A stretch of 64,000 nt of DNA from the NCBI GenBank assembly GCA_004293485.1, contig RDYW01000031.1:1-64000 (forward strand). The letters run 5' to 3'. The translations under genes and the position numbers were made by a program. Positions 31,306 to 41,143 of this stretch are shown piece after piece (positions within the stretch are counted from its first letter, which is position 1; each line of letters begins with the position of its first letter). A model generated the notes under the pieces. That model was not told where the DNA came from. It made no database searches and saw only the letters and a program-made list of their open reading frames with translations. This stretch comes from Sphingobacteriales bacterium. Lineage in GTDB: Bacteria > Bacteroidota > Bacteroidia > Sphingobacteriales > Sphingobacteriaceae.

Positions 31306-33526
31306 CCTTAACCTCGTTGATATAAAGCGGTACAACAAAATATTTTGGAAAATTATATTCGCTTTTGTTGCTTTTTTTGTACTCCTTATAGGTGTTACAT
31401 GGCTAGGTTTATTTGGCCCTTTACCTTCGTTTAGGGATTTAGAGCATCCTAAAAGTAACCAAGCATCCGTTATTTATAGTCAAGATAAAACCGAACTGGG
31501 TAACTACTTTGTTCAAAACAGGTCGAGCGTACGTTACCAAGATATTAACCCTATACTAATAAATACATTAATAGCTACCGAGGACACCCGTTTTCAAGAC
31601 CATTCGGGCATTGATTTTCAGCGAACTTTTACCATTATTTTTTACAACCTAGTAGGTAAAAAACAAGGAGCCAGCACCATTACACAGCAGTTGGCCCTTA
31701 ATTTATTTTCGAAAGAAGGCAGGCAAAAATCATTCTTAAAAAGAATACCCCAAAAGCTAAAAGAATTAATAGTTGCCGTACGCCTCGAACGAAATTATAC
31801 CAAAGAAGAAATTATTACCATGTATTTAAACACGGTAGATTTTGGCAACAATGCTTATGGCATAAAATCGGCCGCTAAAACATATTTTAATACCAGCCCC
31901 AAAAACTTAAATCCAGCCCAAGCTGCGGTATTAATAGGCATTTTAAAGGGTACGTCCATGTATTCGCCCACCCGTAACCCACAGCGATCATTGGCTAGGC
32001 GAAACTTAATATTGGGCAAACTGGCCGATGCAGGTTACATTACTCAAACCGAAGCCGAGGAGCTAAAAAAACAAGAGCTAGGTTTACATTTTAACCCATC
32101 ATCGCACAACGAAGGTATGGCTACCTATTTTAGAGCCATACTAAAGCAAGATATTCAAAAAACATTTGAAGAACTTGCTATTACCAAAGCCGATGGTACA
32201 CCCTACGACCTAGACCGCGACGGCCTAAAAATTTATACCACCATAAACGCCAAAATGCAACAATATGCCGAAGAAGCACAACGCGAGTATATGCAAGATT
32301 TGCAACAGCAGTTTACCAAACATTGGCAAAATAAAAACCCGTTTAAAGGCCACGAAAACCTTTTGATACAAGGCATGAAACGATCAGACAGGTATAAAGC
32401 CTTAAAAGAAGACGGAAAATCGGACGAAGAAATAAAAACCGATTTTAATACCCCACAGCAAATGGAACTGTTTACTTGGAAAGGAAACATTACCGCTACC
32501 CTTACCCCCCTAGATTCGATAAAATATTATAAAATGTTTTTACGTAATGCCATGATGAGCATGGACCCTATTACAGGCGAAGTACGGGCATGGGTAGGAG
32601 GTATAAATTTCGAACATTTTAAGTACGACCAAGTACAAATGGGAACACGCCAAGTAGGCTCCACCGCCAAACCTTTTACCTATGCCGTAGGTATCGATAA
32701 TGGTTTTTCGCCCTGCTATAAAGTAAACAATGTACCCGTAACTATTGATGGTTACGGCACCGAACCTTGGACACCAAGGGCTTATAACCCCATACCCGGT
32801 GCTATTACGTTGCGCAAAGCATTGGCCAATTCGCAAAACTTTGTAACCGCTTGGGTAATGAAACAAGTACAACCTACCGTAGTTGCCCAACTTATTAAAC
32901 GGATGGGTATTACTACCGATGTGCCTGCCGTACCTTCTATTTGCTTGGGTACTTTTAATGCTTCGGTATATGATATGGCTGGAGCATACAGCGCATTTGT
33001 AAACCACGGCGTATGGACAGAGCCCATTTACCTTACCCGCATTGAAGATAAAAACGGAAACGTATTGTACGAACGTAAACCCAAAATAGTTGTAGCCCTT
33101 AACGAACAAACTGCTTACACCATGACCTATATGCTAAAAGGTGTAGTGCAAGAGGGTACTGGGCGTCGCTTACAATTCAAATATGGTTTATACAACCCCA
33201 TTGGTGGTAAAACGGGTACTACTAACGATAATTCGGATGGCTGGTTTATGGGCATTACTCCACAACTGGTAGCAGGCGTATGGACGGGGTGCGAAGACCG
33301 AGATATACATTTTCGCACCACTAATCTGGGCGAAGGTGCCAATACAGCATTGCCTATTTTTGGCCTGTTTATGCAAAAAGTATATGCCGATAAAAGCTTA
33401 GGAATTACTAAAAACGATTTTGAAGCACCCAAAGGCGGCAGTAACATAACCCTCGATTGTAACCAATATCAAAACACCCAAGGTGCAGCACTTGAAACCC
33501 CAGCCGACGAAAGGTTAAATTTTTAA
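31292..33526 (+). CDS. penicillin-binding protein 1A (transglycosylase/transpeptidase)
   Basis: 744 aa; ATEDTRFQDHSGIDFQRT, GASTITQQLALNLF, RQVGSTAKPFTYAVGID, GGKTGTTNDNSDGWFMG. Confidence 0.95.
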   Translation: MPINNLNLVDIKRYNKIFWKIIFAFVAFFVLLIGVTWLGLFGPLPSFRDLEHPKSNQASVIYSQDKTELGNYFVQNRSSVRYQDINPILINTLIATEDTRFQDHSGIDFQRTFTIIFYNLVGKKQGASTITQQLALNLFSKEGRQKSFLKRIPQKLKELIVAVRLERNYTKEEIITMYLNTVDFGNNAYGIKSAAKTYFNTSPKNLNPAQAAVLIGILKGTSMYSPTRNPQRSLARRNLILGKLADAGYITQTEAEELKKQELGLHFNPSSHNEGMATYFRAILKQDIQKTFEELAITKADGTPYDLDRDGLKIYTTINAKMQQYAEEAQREYMQDLQQQFTKHWQNKNPFKGHENLLIQGMKRSDRYKALKEDGKSDEEIKTDFNTPQQMELFTWKGNITATLTPLDSIKYYKMFLRNAMMSMDPITGEVRAWVGGINFEHFKYDQVQMGTRQVGSTAKPFTYAVGIDNGFSPCYKVNNVPVTIDGYGTEPWTPRAYNPIPGAITLRKALANSQNFVTAWVMKQVQPTVVAQLIKRMGITTDVPAVPSICLGTFNASVYDMAGAYSAFVNHGVWTEPIYLTRIEDKNGNVLYERKPKIVVALNEQTAYTMTYMLKGVVQEGTGRRLQFKYGLYNPIGGKTGTTNDNSDGWFMGITPQLVAGVWTGCEDRDIHFRTTNLGEGANTALPIFGLFMQKVYADKSLGITKNDFEAPKGGSNITLDCNQYQNTQGAALETPADERLNF

Positions 33527-33535
33527 ATACCCCCG

Positions 33536-34678
33536 ATGGCAGGCATATATATTCACATTCCTTTTTGTAAAAAAGCTTGCCATTACTGCGATTTCCATTT
33601 TAGCACCTCATTACAATACAAGCAAGAAATATTAGAGGCTATTGGTAAAGAAATTAAGCTACAAAAAAATTATTTAGGTCAGCAAATTATCAACACCATT
33701 TATATTGGTGGTGGTACGCCTTCGGTTTTATCGGGGAGCGATTTAAGTAAAATAATAGCCAGCATACAAGAAAACTTTAACCTTGCACCCGATGCCGAAA
33801 TTACCATAGAAGCTAACCCAGATGATTTGAATAATCAAAAAATAAAAGAAATAAAGCAAACAGCTATCAATAGATTTAGCATTGGCGTACAATCTTTTTT
33901 TGACAACGATTTAAAATGGATGAACAGGGCACACCAAGCCACCGAAGCCGAAGCCGCCATAAAACGAGCCCAAGATAATGGCTTTACCAATATTAATATC
34001 GATTTAATTTACGGTTTCCCCTTATTATCTCAACAAAAATGGGAAACCAATTTGCAAAAAGCCATCAATTATCAAGTGCCCCATATATCGGCTTATGCCC
34101 TTACGGTAGAACCCAAAACCGCCCTAGCCGCCTTTATCAACACCCAAAAACAAGCACCTATTAATGATGAACAAAGCACCAAACATTTTTTAATTTCTAT
34201 GGATACCTTGTGCCAAGCAGGCTACAAGCATTACGAAATATCTAATTTTTCCCTTCTGGGGATGCAAAGCCGGCACAATACCAACTATTGGAAAGGCGTA
34301 CATTACTTGGGCATTGGCCCATCGGCACATTCGTATAACGGCTATAGCAGGCAGTGGAACCTGGCCAATAATGTGGGCTATTTATCGGCCTTAGCCAAAC
34401 ACCAAATACCCCATACCATTGAACAGCTAACTACAGAAAACCTAATTAACGAGTTTATTATGATTAATTTACGTACCCATCGGGGCATAAATTTAGATAC
34501 AATAGGCGCAACATTTGGCACCCATGTTATACAGCATATTTTAAACCAAGCCCAAGTGCCATTAGATAAGGGGCTTATACAAATTAACAACAATACGATT
34601 ACCCTTAGCCGTACTGGTAAATTATATGCCGATGCTATTGCCGCCGATTTGTTTGTAGAAGAAAATTTTAAGAGATAA
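33536..34678 (+). CDS. hemW: radical SAM heme chaperone HemW
   Basis: 380 aa; GIYIHIPFCKKACHYCDFHFST, YIGGGTPS, YEISNFSLLGMQSRHNTNYW. Confidence 0.94.
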   Translation: MAGIYIHIPFCKKACHYCDFHFSTSLQYKQEILEAIGKEIKLQKNYLGQQIINTIYIGGGTPSVLSGSDLSKIIASIQENFNLAPDAEITIEANPDDLNNQKIKEIKQTAINRFSIGVQSFFDNDLKWMNRAHQATEAEAAIKRAQDNGFTNINIDLIYGFPLLSQQKWETNLQKAINYQVPHISAYALTVEPKTALAAFINTQKQAPINDEQSTKHFLISMDTLCQAGYKHYEISNFSLLGMQSRHNTNYWKGVHYLGIGPSAHSYNGYSRQWNLANNVGYLSALAKHQIPHTIEQLTTENLINEFIMINLRTHRGINLDTIGATFGTHVIQHILNQAQVPLDKGLIQINNNTITLSRTGKLYADAIAADLFVEENFKR

Positions 34679-34856
34679 GAAAATGTTAGTATTTGTATAA
34701 ATGAAGCAAAGTAACACACCGATGGGCTATGGTTTGCCTAAAAGAAAAAACCCTTCGGTGTTTCGTTAATTGTGATTTAAAAAGTTTGGGCTTTGTAATT
34801 TTAATTTTTTTGATGCTTTAGTTTTGTACATATTTTCAAAAAACTAATAAAATAGC

Positions 34857-35585
34857 TTAAAAATACAACCAAACCATATCTTTCCAATAGGGTGGTTTGT
34901 GTGCTTCTTGTTCCCAAATTATAAAATTGTGGTTAATTTTTTTTTTGTTTAAAATGGTAGTTAGGTAGATATTGTTTTCTAAAAAGGCATCGGTTTTGCC
35001 AATGGCAATGGTAATATCAAGCTTAGATATAGCTTTTAAAATTTTTGTATCGTTTAGGTTATTTAAAAATTGGTTAGGCATATTATAGTATATCGTATCA
35101 TTAAAGAAGCCGTTAAAAAGGTCGTTAAAATCGCCCATTTTTTTCGTTAAATCGTATCTGCCACTCATACCTACAACTTTATTAAATAGTTTAGGGTGGC
35201 GCAAAGCGATATTTACTGCATGAAAAGCACCCATGCTACAGCCTGCCACAATTTTGTAAGCGTTTTTATTTTTTTTGTTTACAAACGGAATTACTTCTTT
35301 AATAATATAGTTTTCGTAATGTACATGGCGGTTTATTTTTTCTTCGGGAAATTTTTCATTGCTGTAAAAACTTTCTTTATCAATACTATCTACACAATAT
35401 ATTTGTAGCAGGCCTGCGTTTATTTTATCGTGTAATTTATCCAGTACGCCCCAGTTTTCGTAATCGTAAAACCTAGCACCACGGGTAGGAAAAAACAATA
35501 CCGCATGGCCTGCATGGCCAAATACCAGCAGTTCCATTTCTTTATTTAAAATGGGGCTAAACCATGTATGATATTCTCTAACCAT
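34857..35585 (-). CDS. esterase-like alpha/beta hydrolase
   Basis: 242 aa; FPTRGARFYDYENWGV, GCSMGAFHAVNIALRHPKLF. Confidence 0.82.
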   Translation of the reverse strand: MVREYHTWFSPILNKEMELLVFGHAGHAVLFFPTRGARFYDYENWGVLDKLHDKINAGLLQIYCVDSIDKESFYSNEKFPEEKINRHVHYENYIIKEVIPFVNKKNKNAYKIVAGCSMGAFHAVNIALRHPKLFNKVVGMSGRYDLTKKMGDFNDLFNGFFNDTIYYNMPNQFLNNLNDTKILKAISKLDITIAIGKTDAFLENNIYLTTILNKKKINHNFIIWEQEAHKPPYWKDMVWLYF

Positions 35586-35635
35586 TGATTTTTTTAAAAC
35601 TATAAAAGCAAAAATAGGCGGTAGTTAATTTTTTA

Positions 35636-36241
35636 TTAAATTTTTATACAACAAGTTTCAATAGCATTGCTTACAATTTTTTTCCACAATTTGTAGCCCT
35701 CTGTACTTAAATGTAAGCCATCGGTATCAAAATATTTTTTTTCAGGGTAGCCGTTTGCGTCTAGCATATTATCATAAATATTAATAAAATGCCAGTTTGG
35801 GTATAGTTTATTAATTTCGTTTTCAATTAATGTGTTGGTGTATTTAATTTTATCAATCAATTCCCAGCGGCTTATACTTGGCTTTATAGAAATAAAATAA
35901 AAAGGAATATTGCCCAACTGCTTATTTGCTTGTGCTACCAATTGTTTAAAAAACATAAATACCTCTTCGGGTTTTTTACCATCGCCAATATCGTTATCGC
36001 CGGCATATACAACCATACGGTGGGGCTTGTAATTGGCTACTAGCCTATCAAAAAACCAAACACAGGCGGCTAAAGTAGAGCCACCAAAACCCAAATTTAA
36101 AGGACGAATATCTTTAAAATCTTGTTCTAAGGTATCCCACAGCCTTATTGACGAACTTCCATAAAATATCGTTTGTGGCAATGTTGCCAATTGTTTGTTT
36201 TTAATTTCTAATGCTTTAACTTCTTCTTCGTACCAAATCAT
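35636..36241 (-). CDS. SGNH/GDSL hydrolase family protein
   Basis: 201 aa; FYGSSSIRLWDTL, NLGFGGSTL, YAGDNDIGDG, DGLHLSTEGYKLW. Confidence 0.88.
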   Translation of the reverse strand: MIWYEEEVKALEIKNKQLATLPQTIFYGSSSIRLWDTLEQDFKDIRPLNLGFGGSTLAACVWFFDRLVANYKPHRMVVYAGDNDIGDGKKPEEVFMFFKQLVAQANKQLGNIPFYFISIKPSISRWELIDKIKYTNTLIENEINKLYPNWHFINIYDNMLDANGYPEKKYFDTDGLHLSTEGYKLWKKIVSNAIETCCIKI

Positions 36242-36244
36242 ATA

Positions 36245-37573
36245 TTATTTAACTTTCATTCGTAGTTTTTTAACTACCAAGTTACCAATGCGTACCCCAC
36301 AGCGGTTGCCCTCGATACATGAATATTCAAAATGGATTAAACCGTAAAATCTTGCCAAAATATTTTCGGCAGCGGCCTGCCTAAACGATGTATACGAGCG
36401 CTGTTTTATCCCAAATGCTTCTTCAGAGTTATCGGTATAGGCAAAATTATCGCCATATACACTGCTTAAAGTTTCGGCCGCAGCAGCCGATATGGTGGAG
36501 TGCCCAGCGGTATACTCCGGAAATGGTGGTGTTTGTATATAGGGCAACCAATCTTTATCAAAATATTTATTAATTACGGTTTCGGGTCGGGCGGTATTGT
36601 AGGTGTATTTGGCTTGCCAGCAGGCTATAAAAGCATCGTAAAGTGCAATAGCAGTTTTGGTGTAGCCTGTTAAGGTAGTGCCAAAATCGGCCTTAGCCTG
36701 CTGCGATGATATGCCACATATATTCATCCAATGGCCAGGTGGCGAAAACTTTTTGGTGCTAAACATAGCGTGGCCTATAACGTTTAATTTAAATGGGTTA
36801 TCGTCCCAAAATAGTGCTATATGTTTTTGTTCGTTGCTAAGTTTTTTTGAAACAGTTATTAATTTTTGCACCTCTTTATGATAGGCACTGTTTTTATTTT
36901 TAATGTCAAATGTGTATGGTGGGGGTGGTAAAAATTGTTTACTGCTATCTAAAACCATAGTGCGTAACTGCCCCCAGTGTGGCTCTACGGCGCTGGCATA
37001 GGCTGCGGGGGTGGGTATCCAAGTGCCATTGGCATTGGTAACCGTATAGGCAGGCATACTTCGGCTTTGCAAGTATTTATCGTTTTTACTCCACTTTAAT
37101 ACGGCATTTGCAATGGTATCGGCCCAAGCCAACGAATTATTTAACACCTCGCTAGGCATGCCAACGCTATCGGCCAAATGCGTTAATTGCGCTACACATT
37201 CATCTAACGAACCCGCTGGAAATGTTACCGCATTACCCACACGGCATAGGGCTATTAAGGCCGAAAATTCGAAATCGTACGATTTGTTTTTATCGGGTTT
37301 AGGCAATGTACTTAAGCCATTTAATTGTCCTGCAAGGCTTTGGTAATTTTTATTAGCCACACTAAAAGCCTCGTAAGCAGCAATGGTAGCATACGCATAG
37401 TTGCGAGATGCCACAGGTGGGGTAAAATTATTATCTAAAATTACTTCGTTAAGCTTTTTTACAGTTTCGCGTAACAGCAATGGCTTGTTTAATTTATTTT
37501 GGTACTGCTTATCAATGTTACACGAAGTATACAAAAGCACTACCCATAAAAAGCCTATAATTTTTTGGAACAT
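36245..37573 (-). CDS. vanadium-dependent haloperoxidase / PAP2 superfamily lipoprotein
   Basis: 442 aa; lipobox YTSCNI, KYTYNTARPETVI, FPEYTAGHSTISAAAAETL, ARFYGLIHFEYSCIEG. Confidence 0.85.
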   Translation of the reverse strand: MFQKIIGFLWVVLLYTSCNIDKQYQNKLNKPLLLRETVKKLNEVILDNNFTPPVASRNYAYATIAAYEAFSVANKNYQSLAGQLNGLSTLPKPDKNKSYDFEFSALIALCRVGNAVTFPAGSLDECVAQLTHLADSVGMPSEVLNNSLAWADTIANAVLKWSKNDKYLQSRSMPAYTVTNANGTWIPTPAAYASAVEPHWGQLRTMVLDSSKQFLPPPPYTFDIKNKNSAYHKEVQKLITVSKKLSNEQKHIALFWDDNPFKLNVIGHAMFSTKKFSPPGHWMNICGISSQQAKADFGTTLTGYTKTAIALYDAFIACWQAKYTYNTARPETVINKYFDKDWLPYIQTPPFPEYTAGHSTISAAAAETLSSVYGDNFAYTDNSEEAFGIKQRSYTSFRQAAAENILARFYGLIHFEYSCIEGNRCGVRIGNLVVKKLRMKVK

Positions 37574-37722
37574 AAAATTTAAAAATTTAGAAGATGTATT
37601 TAAAATTATAAATATAAAGCAATTTATACACGAGGGTGTGATTGTTAAAATATTTTTTTAAAATTTAACCTAACAATCATGCGCCTAAACGTTATTTTGT
37701 GGCATTAAATTAATACTTATAC

Positions 37723-39522
37723 ATGCTTAAATCAATCTTACATTATACCTTTACTTTTTTAACCCTTATTTTTAGTGTTGCTTTAGGGCAAGCACAAAAC
37801 TATAATGAGCTAGCTAATTTTAATTCCGCAGCACAAAGTACTGTAGTACTAAATAATCAAAATCAAATTATCCCCTTAAAAAACCTACAATTACTAAAAC
37901 TAGCGAGCATACATTTTGGGTCTAAATACGCCATTGTTTTTGATAGTATTTTAAACAAATTTGTACAAGCATCCCGTATCAACGGCAATCAATACCAAAA
38001 AAATAAATTTTTTAACAGCCTCGAAAGCCAAGTTTCAACCTATAATACCGTAATTATTTCGCTCGATAATTCCTCGGTTTTAAACAGTGAAACACTAAAA
38101 TTTATAGCCTTACTTGCCCAGCGTAAGCAAGTAATTATTTCCCTTAGCGGGGATGATAAAAACCTAGCACTATTAGATGGGCTGGACTGCCCCATTATTT
38201 TTTGTAGCCTTGCAACGCCCGAGAGTGCCTCTTTTACAGCCCAATTAATTTTTGGCGGCGTAACTTGTAAAAATCAATTGGCAAGCACTATTTCGAAAAA
38301 ATTTATAAAAGGCATGGGAGCCTATGTTGAAAAATGTAGATTTAAATTTACCCACCCCGAAGATGAAAACATGAACGCTAATAATTTAAACCCTATTGAT
38401 GCCATTGTTGCCGAAGCAATACAAGCAAAAGCCACCCCAGGGGCAGTTGTTTTTGTGGCCAAAAACGGAAAAGTTATTTTTAACAAAGCCTATGGCTACC
38501 ACACGTATAAAAACCTAACGCCCGAAAGTGTAGCTGATATTTTTGATTTGGCATCGGTAAGTAAGCTGGCCACTACAACAGTAGCTATGCGCTTGTACGA
38601 AACAGGAAAACTAAATTTAGATACCGTAATAAGTGCCTACCTGCCCGAAACCATCAATACCAATAAACAAAATATAAAAGTACGCGAACTGTTGCTACAC
38701 CAAGCTGGGCTAGTGCCGTTTATCCCTTTTTACGAACGTTTAAAAATTGGCGATTACTCCCGCAAGCCCTCCGAATATTTTAATGTGCAAGTTGCCGATA
38801 GTTTTTATGTTAGTAAAAATTATTTTAAAAATACCATGTGGCCTGCCATGCTTAATAGCCCCTTAAAAAACCGCGGAACTTACGTTTACAGCGATTTAAG
38901 TATGTATTTTATGCAACAAATTATCGAAAATATATGCCAGCAACCGCTCGAAGATTATTTACAAGCCCAATTTTTTAAACCATTAGGTATGTGCAGTACA
39001 GGTTATTACCCTCGCCAGCAATTTAATAAAGCCCTTATTGTACCTACCGAACAGGATACATATTTTAGAAAAACATTATTGTGGGGTTTTGTACACGACC
39101 AAGGTGCTGCCCTACTAGGTGGCGTAGCTGGCCATGCAGGCCTGTTTTCGAACGCTACCGATTTAGCTATTTTATTTCAAATGATGCTAAACGGAGGCAG
39201 CTACGGTGGCATGCAATATTTAAAGCCCGAAACCATAGCACTTTTTACCAGCAAGCAATCGGCAGTAAGTAGGCGTGGCTTAGGTTTTGATAGATGGGAC
39301 CCTAACCTTACTAAAGAATACCCATCGAAATATGCTAGCAAAAACACCTTTGGCCATACAGGTTACACGGGTACTTGTGTATGGGTAGATGCCGAGCAAA
39401 ATCTGATTTACATTTTTTTATCAAACAGGGTACACCCTAAGGTAAACAATAAAATATCGGACCTTAAAATTAGAACCCGCATTTTAGATACAATTTATAA
39501 AGCAATTTACACATCGAATTAA
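37723..39522 (+). CDS. serine hydrolase (beta-lactamase/class C fold) with N-terminal GH3-C-like remnant
   Basis: 599 aa; LASVSKLATT (SxxK), VYSDLSMYF, FGHTGYTGT; N-terminal STVVLNNQNQIIPLKNLQLLKLASIHFG and SFTAQLIFGG resemble GH3 C-terminal domain. Confidence 0.85.
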   Translation: MLKSILHYTFTFLTLIFSVALGQAQNYNELANFNSAAQSTVVLNNQNQIIPLKNLQLLKLASIHFGSKYAIVFDSILNKFVQASRINGNQYQKNKFFNSLESQVSTYNTVIISLDNSSVLNSETLKFIALLAQRKQVIISLSGDDKNLALLDGLDCPIIFCSLATPESASFTAQLIFGGVTCKNQLASTISKKFIKGMGAYVEKCRFKFTHPEDENMNANNLNPIDAIVAEAIQAKATPGAVVFVAKNGKVIFNKAYGYHTYKNLTPESVADIFDLASVSKLATTTVAMRLYETGKLNLDTVISAYLPETINTNKQNIKVRELLLHQAGLVPFIPFYERLKIGDYSRKPSEYFNVQVADSFYVSKNYFKNTMWPAMLNSPLKNRGTYVYSDLSMYFMQQIIENICQQPLEDYLQAQFFKPLGMCSTGYYPRQQFNKALIVPTEQDTYFRKTLLWGFVHDQGAALLGGVAGHAGLFSNATDLAILFQMMLNGGSYGGMQYLKPETIALFTSKQSAVSRRGLGFDRWDPNLTKEYPSKYASKNTFGHTGYTGTCVWVDAEQNLIYIFLSNRVHPKVNNKISDLKIRTRILDTIYKAIYTSN

Positions 39523-39583
39523 TTTTTAATCAAAATGTTGGCTCATATTATTACCTTTATGCTTGTTAATTAATGTATAAATT

Positions 39584-40054
39584 ATGAATAAACTATTATC
39601 TATTTTTGCCTTAACCGCTTTTTTTTGTTTTGCCTGCTCGCCAAAAATAAGCCGTACTACCAATACCAAAATTGATGCTTTAACCGTTGAGGGTAAGATT
39701 TTAGAAAAAAACACAAAAATAAATAACCTAAATTTAGACATCGAAAAACTACGCTTAGATATGATAAGCCTTACCCGCGATATTACAAACGCGACTGATA
39801 GTGCAGGTAAATCGGCGGTTAAATCCAAAGAAGCAACCCTAGATATGAAAAATAAAATTGGCGATTTAGGCAAAGCTGCTACCGCCGATATTACCGCCGA
39901 AACAGCTGCTAAAGATGCCCGTAAAGTGTATAAACTAAATAATAAGTTATCAAAAATGCGTGAAAACGAACAAGATATTTTGCTTCAAATCTCAACGTTA
40001 TCAAAAGAGGTGGAGGTGTTAAAAACCGAAAAACGAAACGTACCTAATAATTAA
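39584..40054 (+). CDS. hypothetical coiled-coil lipoprotein
   Basis: 156 aa; signal peptide and lipobox CFACSPKIS; coiled-coil remainder. Confidence 0.65.
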   Translation: MNKLLSIFALTAFFCFACSPKISRTTNTKIDALTVEGKILEKNTKINNLNLDIEKLRLDMISLTRDITNATDSAGKSAVKSKEATLDMKNKIGDLGKAATADITAETAAKDARKVYKLNNKLSKMRENEQDILLQISTLSKEVEVLKTEKRNVPNN

Positions 40055-40204
40055 AACAAATAAGGCTTAAATTTTTGTAGGTTAAATTAAGCCCTTTGTT
40101 ATTAATTTCCTAAAAAAATTAATAACTAAATACTTGTGTATAGGCTATTTTATAATTGAAGTATAGTAGATATACAGGTTGCTAAAAAAATGCGGGTAAA
40201 AAAA

Positions 40205-40630
40205 TTATTTTGTATTGTACCTGCCCACTGCTTTTTTCATTTTACTTACCGATAATGAAGATAATGGCAACGAAACCCCTATTAATGCAGCCCCACTAAC
40301 AACAAGAGGTACATTAAAATCGGCTTGACTTAAATAACTATTAAGGCCAAAACCCACACAAATACCTCCTACAACGGCTGTAATACGGCTTATAAGTTTT
40401 GCATTTTGGGCTTGCTTTAATAAAACAGTATTTTGGTTATCTATGTTTAGCATTGTACGTATTTTACGAATATCTACATTATTACTGCCTCCATAACTGT
40501 ATTTAACGCCTTTCCAGATATTGCCATGTAGGGTAATAGGTTTGTTTAAAGAAATTTTAGTGCTATCGGTTTGGGCTTTACAAAGCAAAAAAGAGCCTAT
40601 AAATAAGATTACAAAAACAAATTTTTTCAT
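40205..40630 (-). CDS. hypothetical secreted/membrane protein
   Basis: 141 aa; signal peptide MKKFVFVILFIGSFLLCKAQ and two hydrophobic segments. Confidence 0.6.
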   Translation of the reverse strand: MKKFVFVILFIGSFLLCKAQTDSTKISLNKPITLHGNIWKGVKYSYGGSNNVDIRKIRTMLNIDNQNTVLLKQAQNAKLISRITAVVGGICVGFGLNSYLSQADFNVPLVVSGAALIGVSLPLSSLSVSKMKKAVGRYNTK

Positions 40631-40869
40631 TATAAATAGTTTAAAAATGGTAATAAATACTAAATAATACTGAGTGGAAATGTAGCTATTTTTTTATCAA
40701 TAATAGCACTAAAATTTTTGATGTAATTTAAGAATGCGAAACCATTATATGAACGTTTAAATTTATTTTTTTAAATGCTCTTGGTTAAAGCCATGAACAT
40801 TTAAAAAAATAAGAATAATAAAGGGGTGATAATTTTCAGAATTTTAAATAAAAAAAATCATATTTGGTT

Positions 40870-41130
40870 TTATAGCTTTGATGAGCTAGTTGCCTTAGTT
40901 TTATTTTTTCTTAAAATAAAATAAGTAAAACCTATAGATAATGCCATTAGAACGTATAAGCTATCATCGATAGGTAAATCAATGTCGTTACAGTCTATAA
41001 GCTCAAAAGGATCAAGAGGATTTGGGCAAAGCCCAGGGTCGGGGTCGGCGTATATTTTATTGGTTGCACCAATAAATAAAAGAAAAGTAATAAATAATAT
41101 TTTAATAGTTTTTTTTAAACGATTGTACAT
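40870..41130 (-). CDS. small secreted protein with PID-CTERM-like C-terminal anchor
   Basis: 86 aa; signal peptide, acidic/Pro-rich middle, LPIDDSLYVLMALSIGFTYFILRKNK tail. Confidence 0.6.
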   Translation of the reverse strand: MYNRLKKTIKILFITFLLFIGATNKIYADPDPGLCPNPLDPFELIDCNDIDLPIDDSLYVLMALSIGFTYFILRKNKTKATSSSKL

Positions 41131-41143
41131 TGTTGATTATATT

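Noticed and set aside
32540-33109. 189 aa minus-strand ORF within the PBP1A gene
   Set aside because: Antisense shadow of conserved transpeptidase domain; no recognisable family
34700-34770. ACACCGA...TCGGTGT inverted repeat after hemW
   Set aside because: Only 7 bp with a long loop and no T tract; not convincing as a terminator
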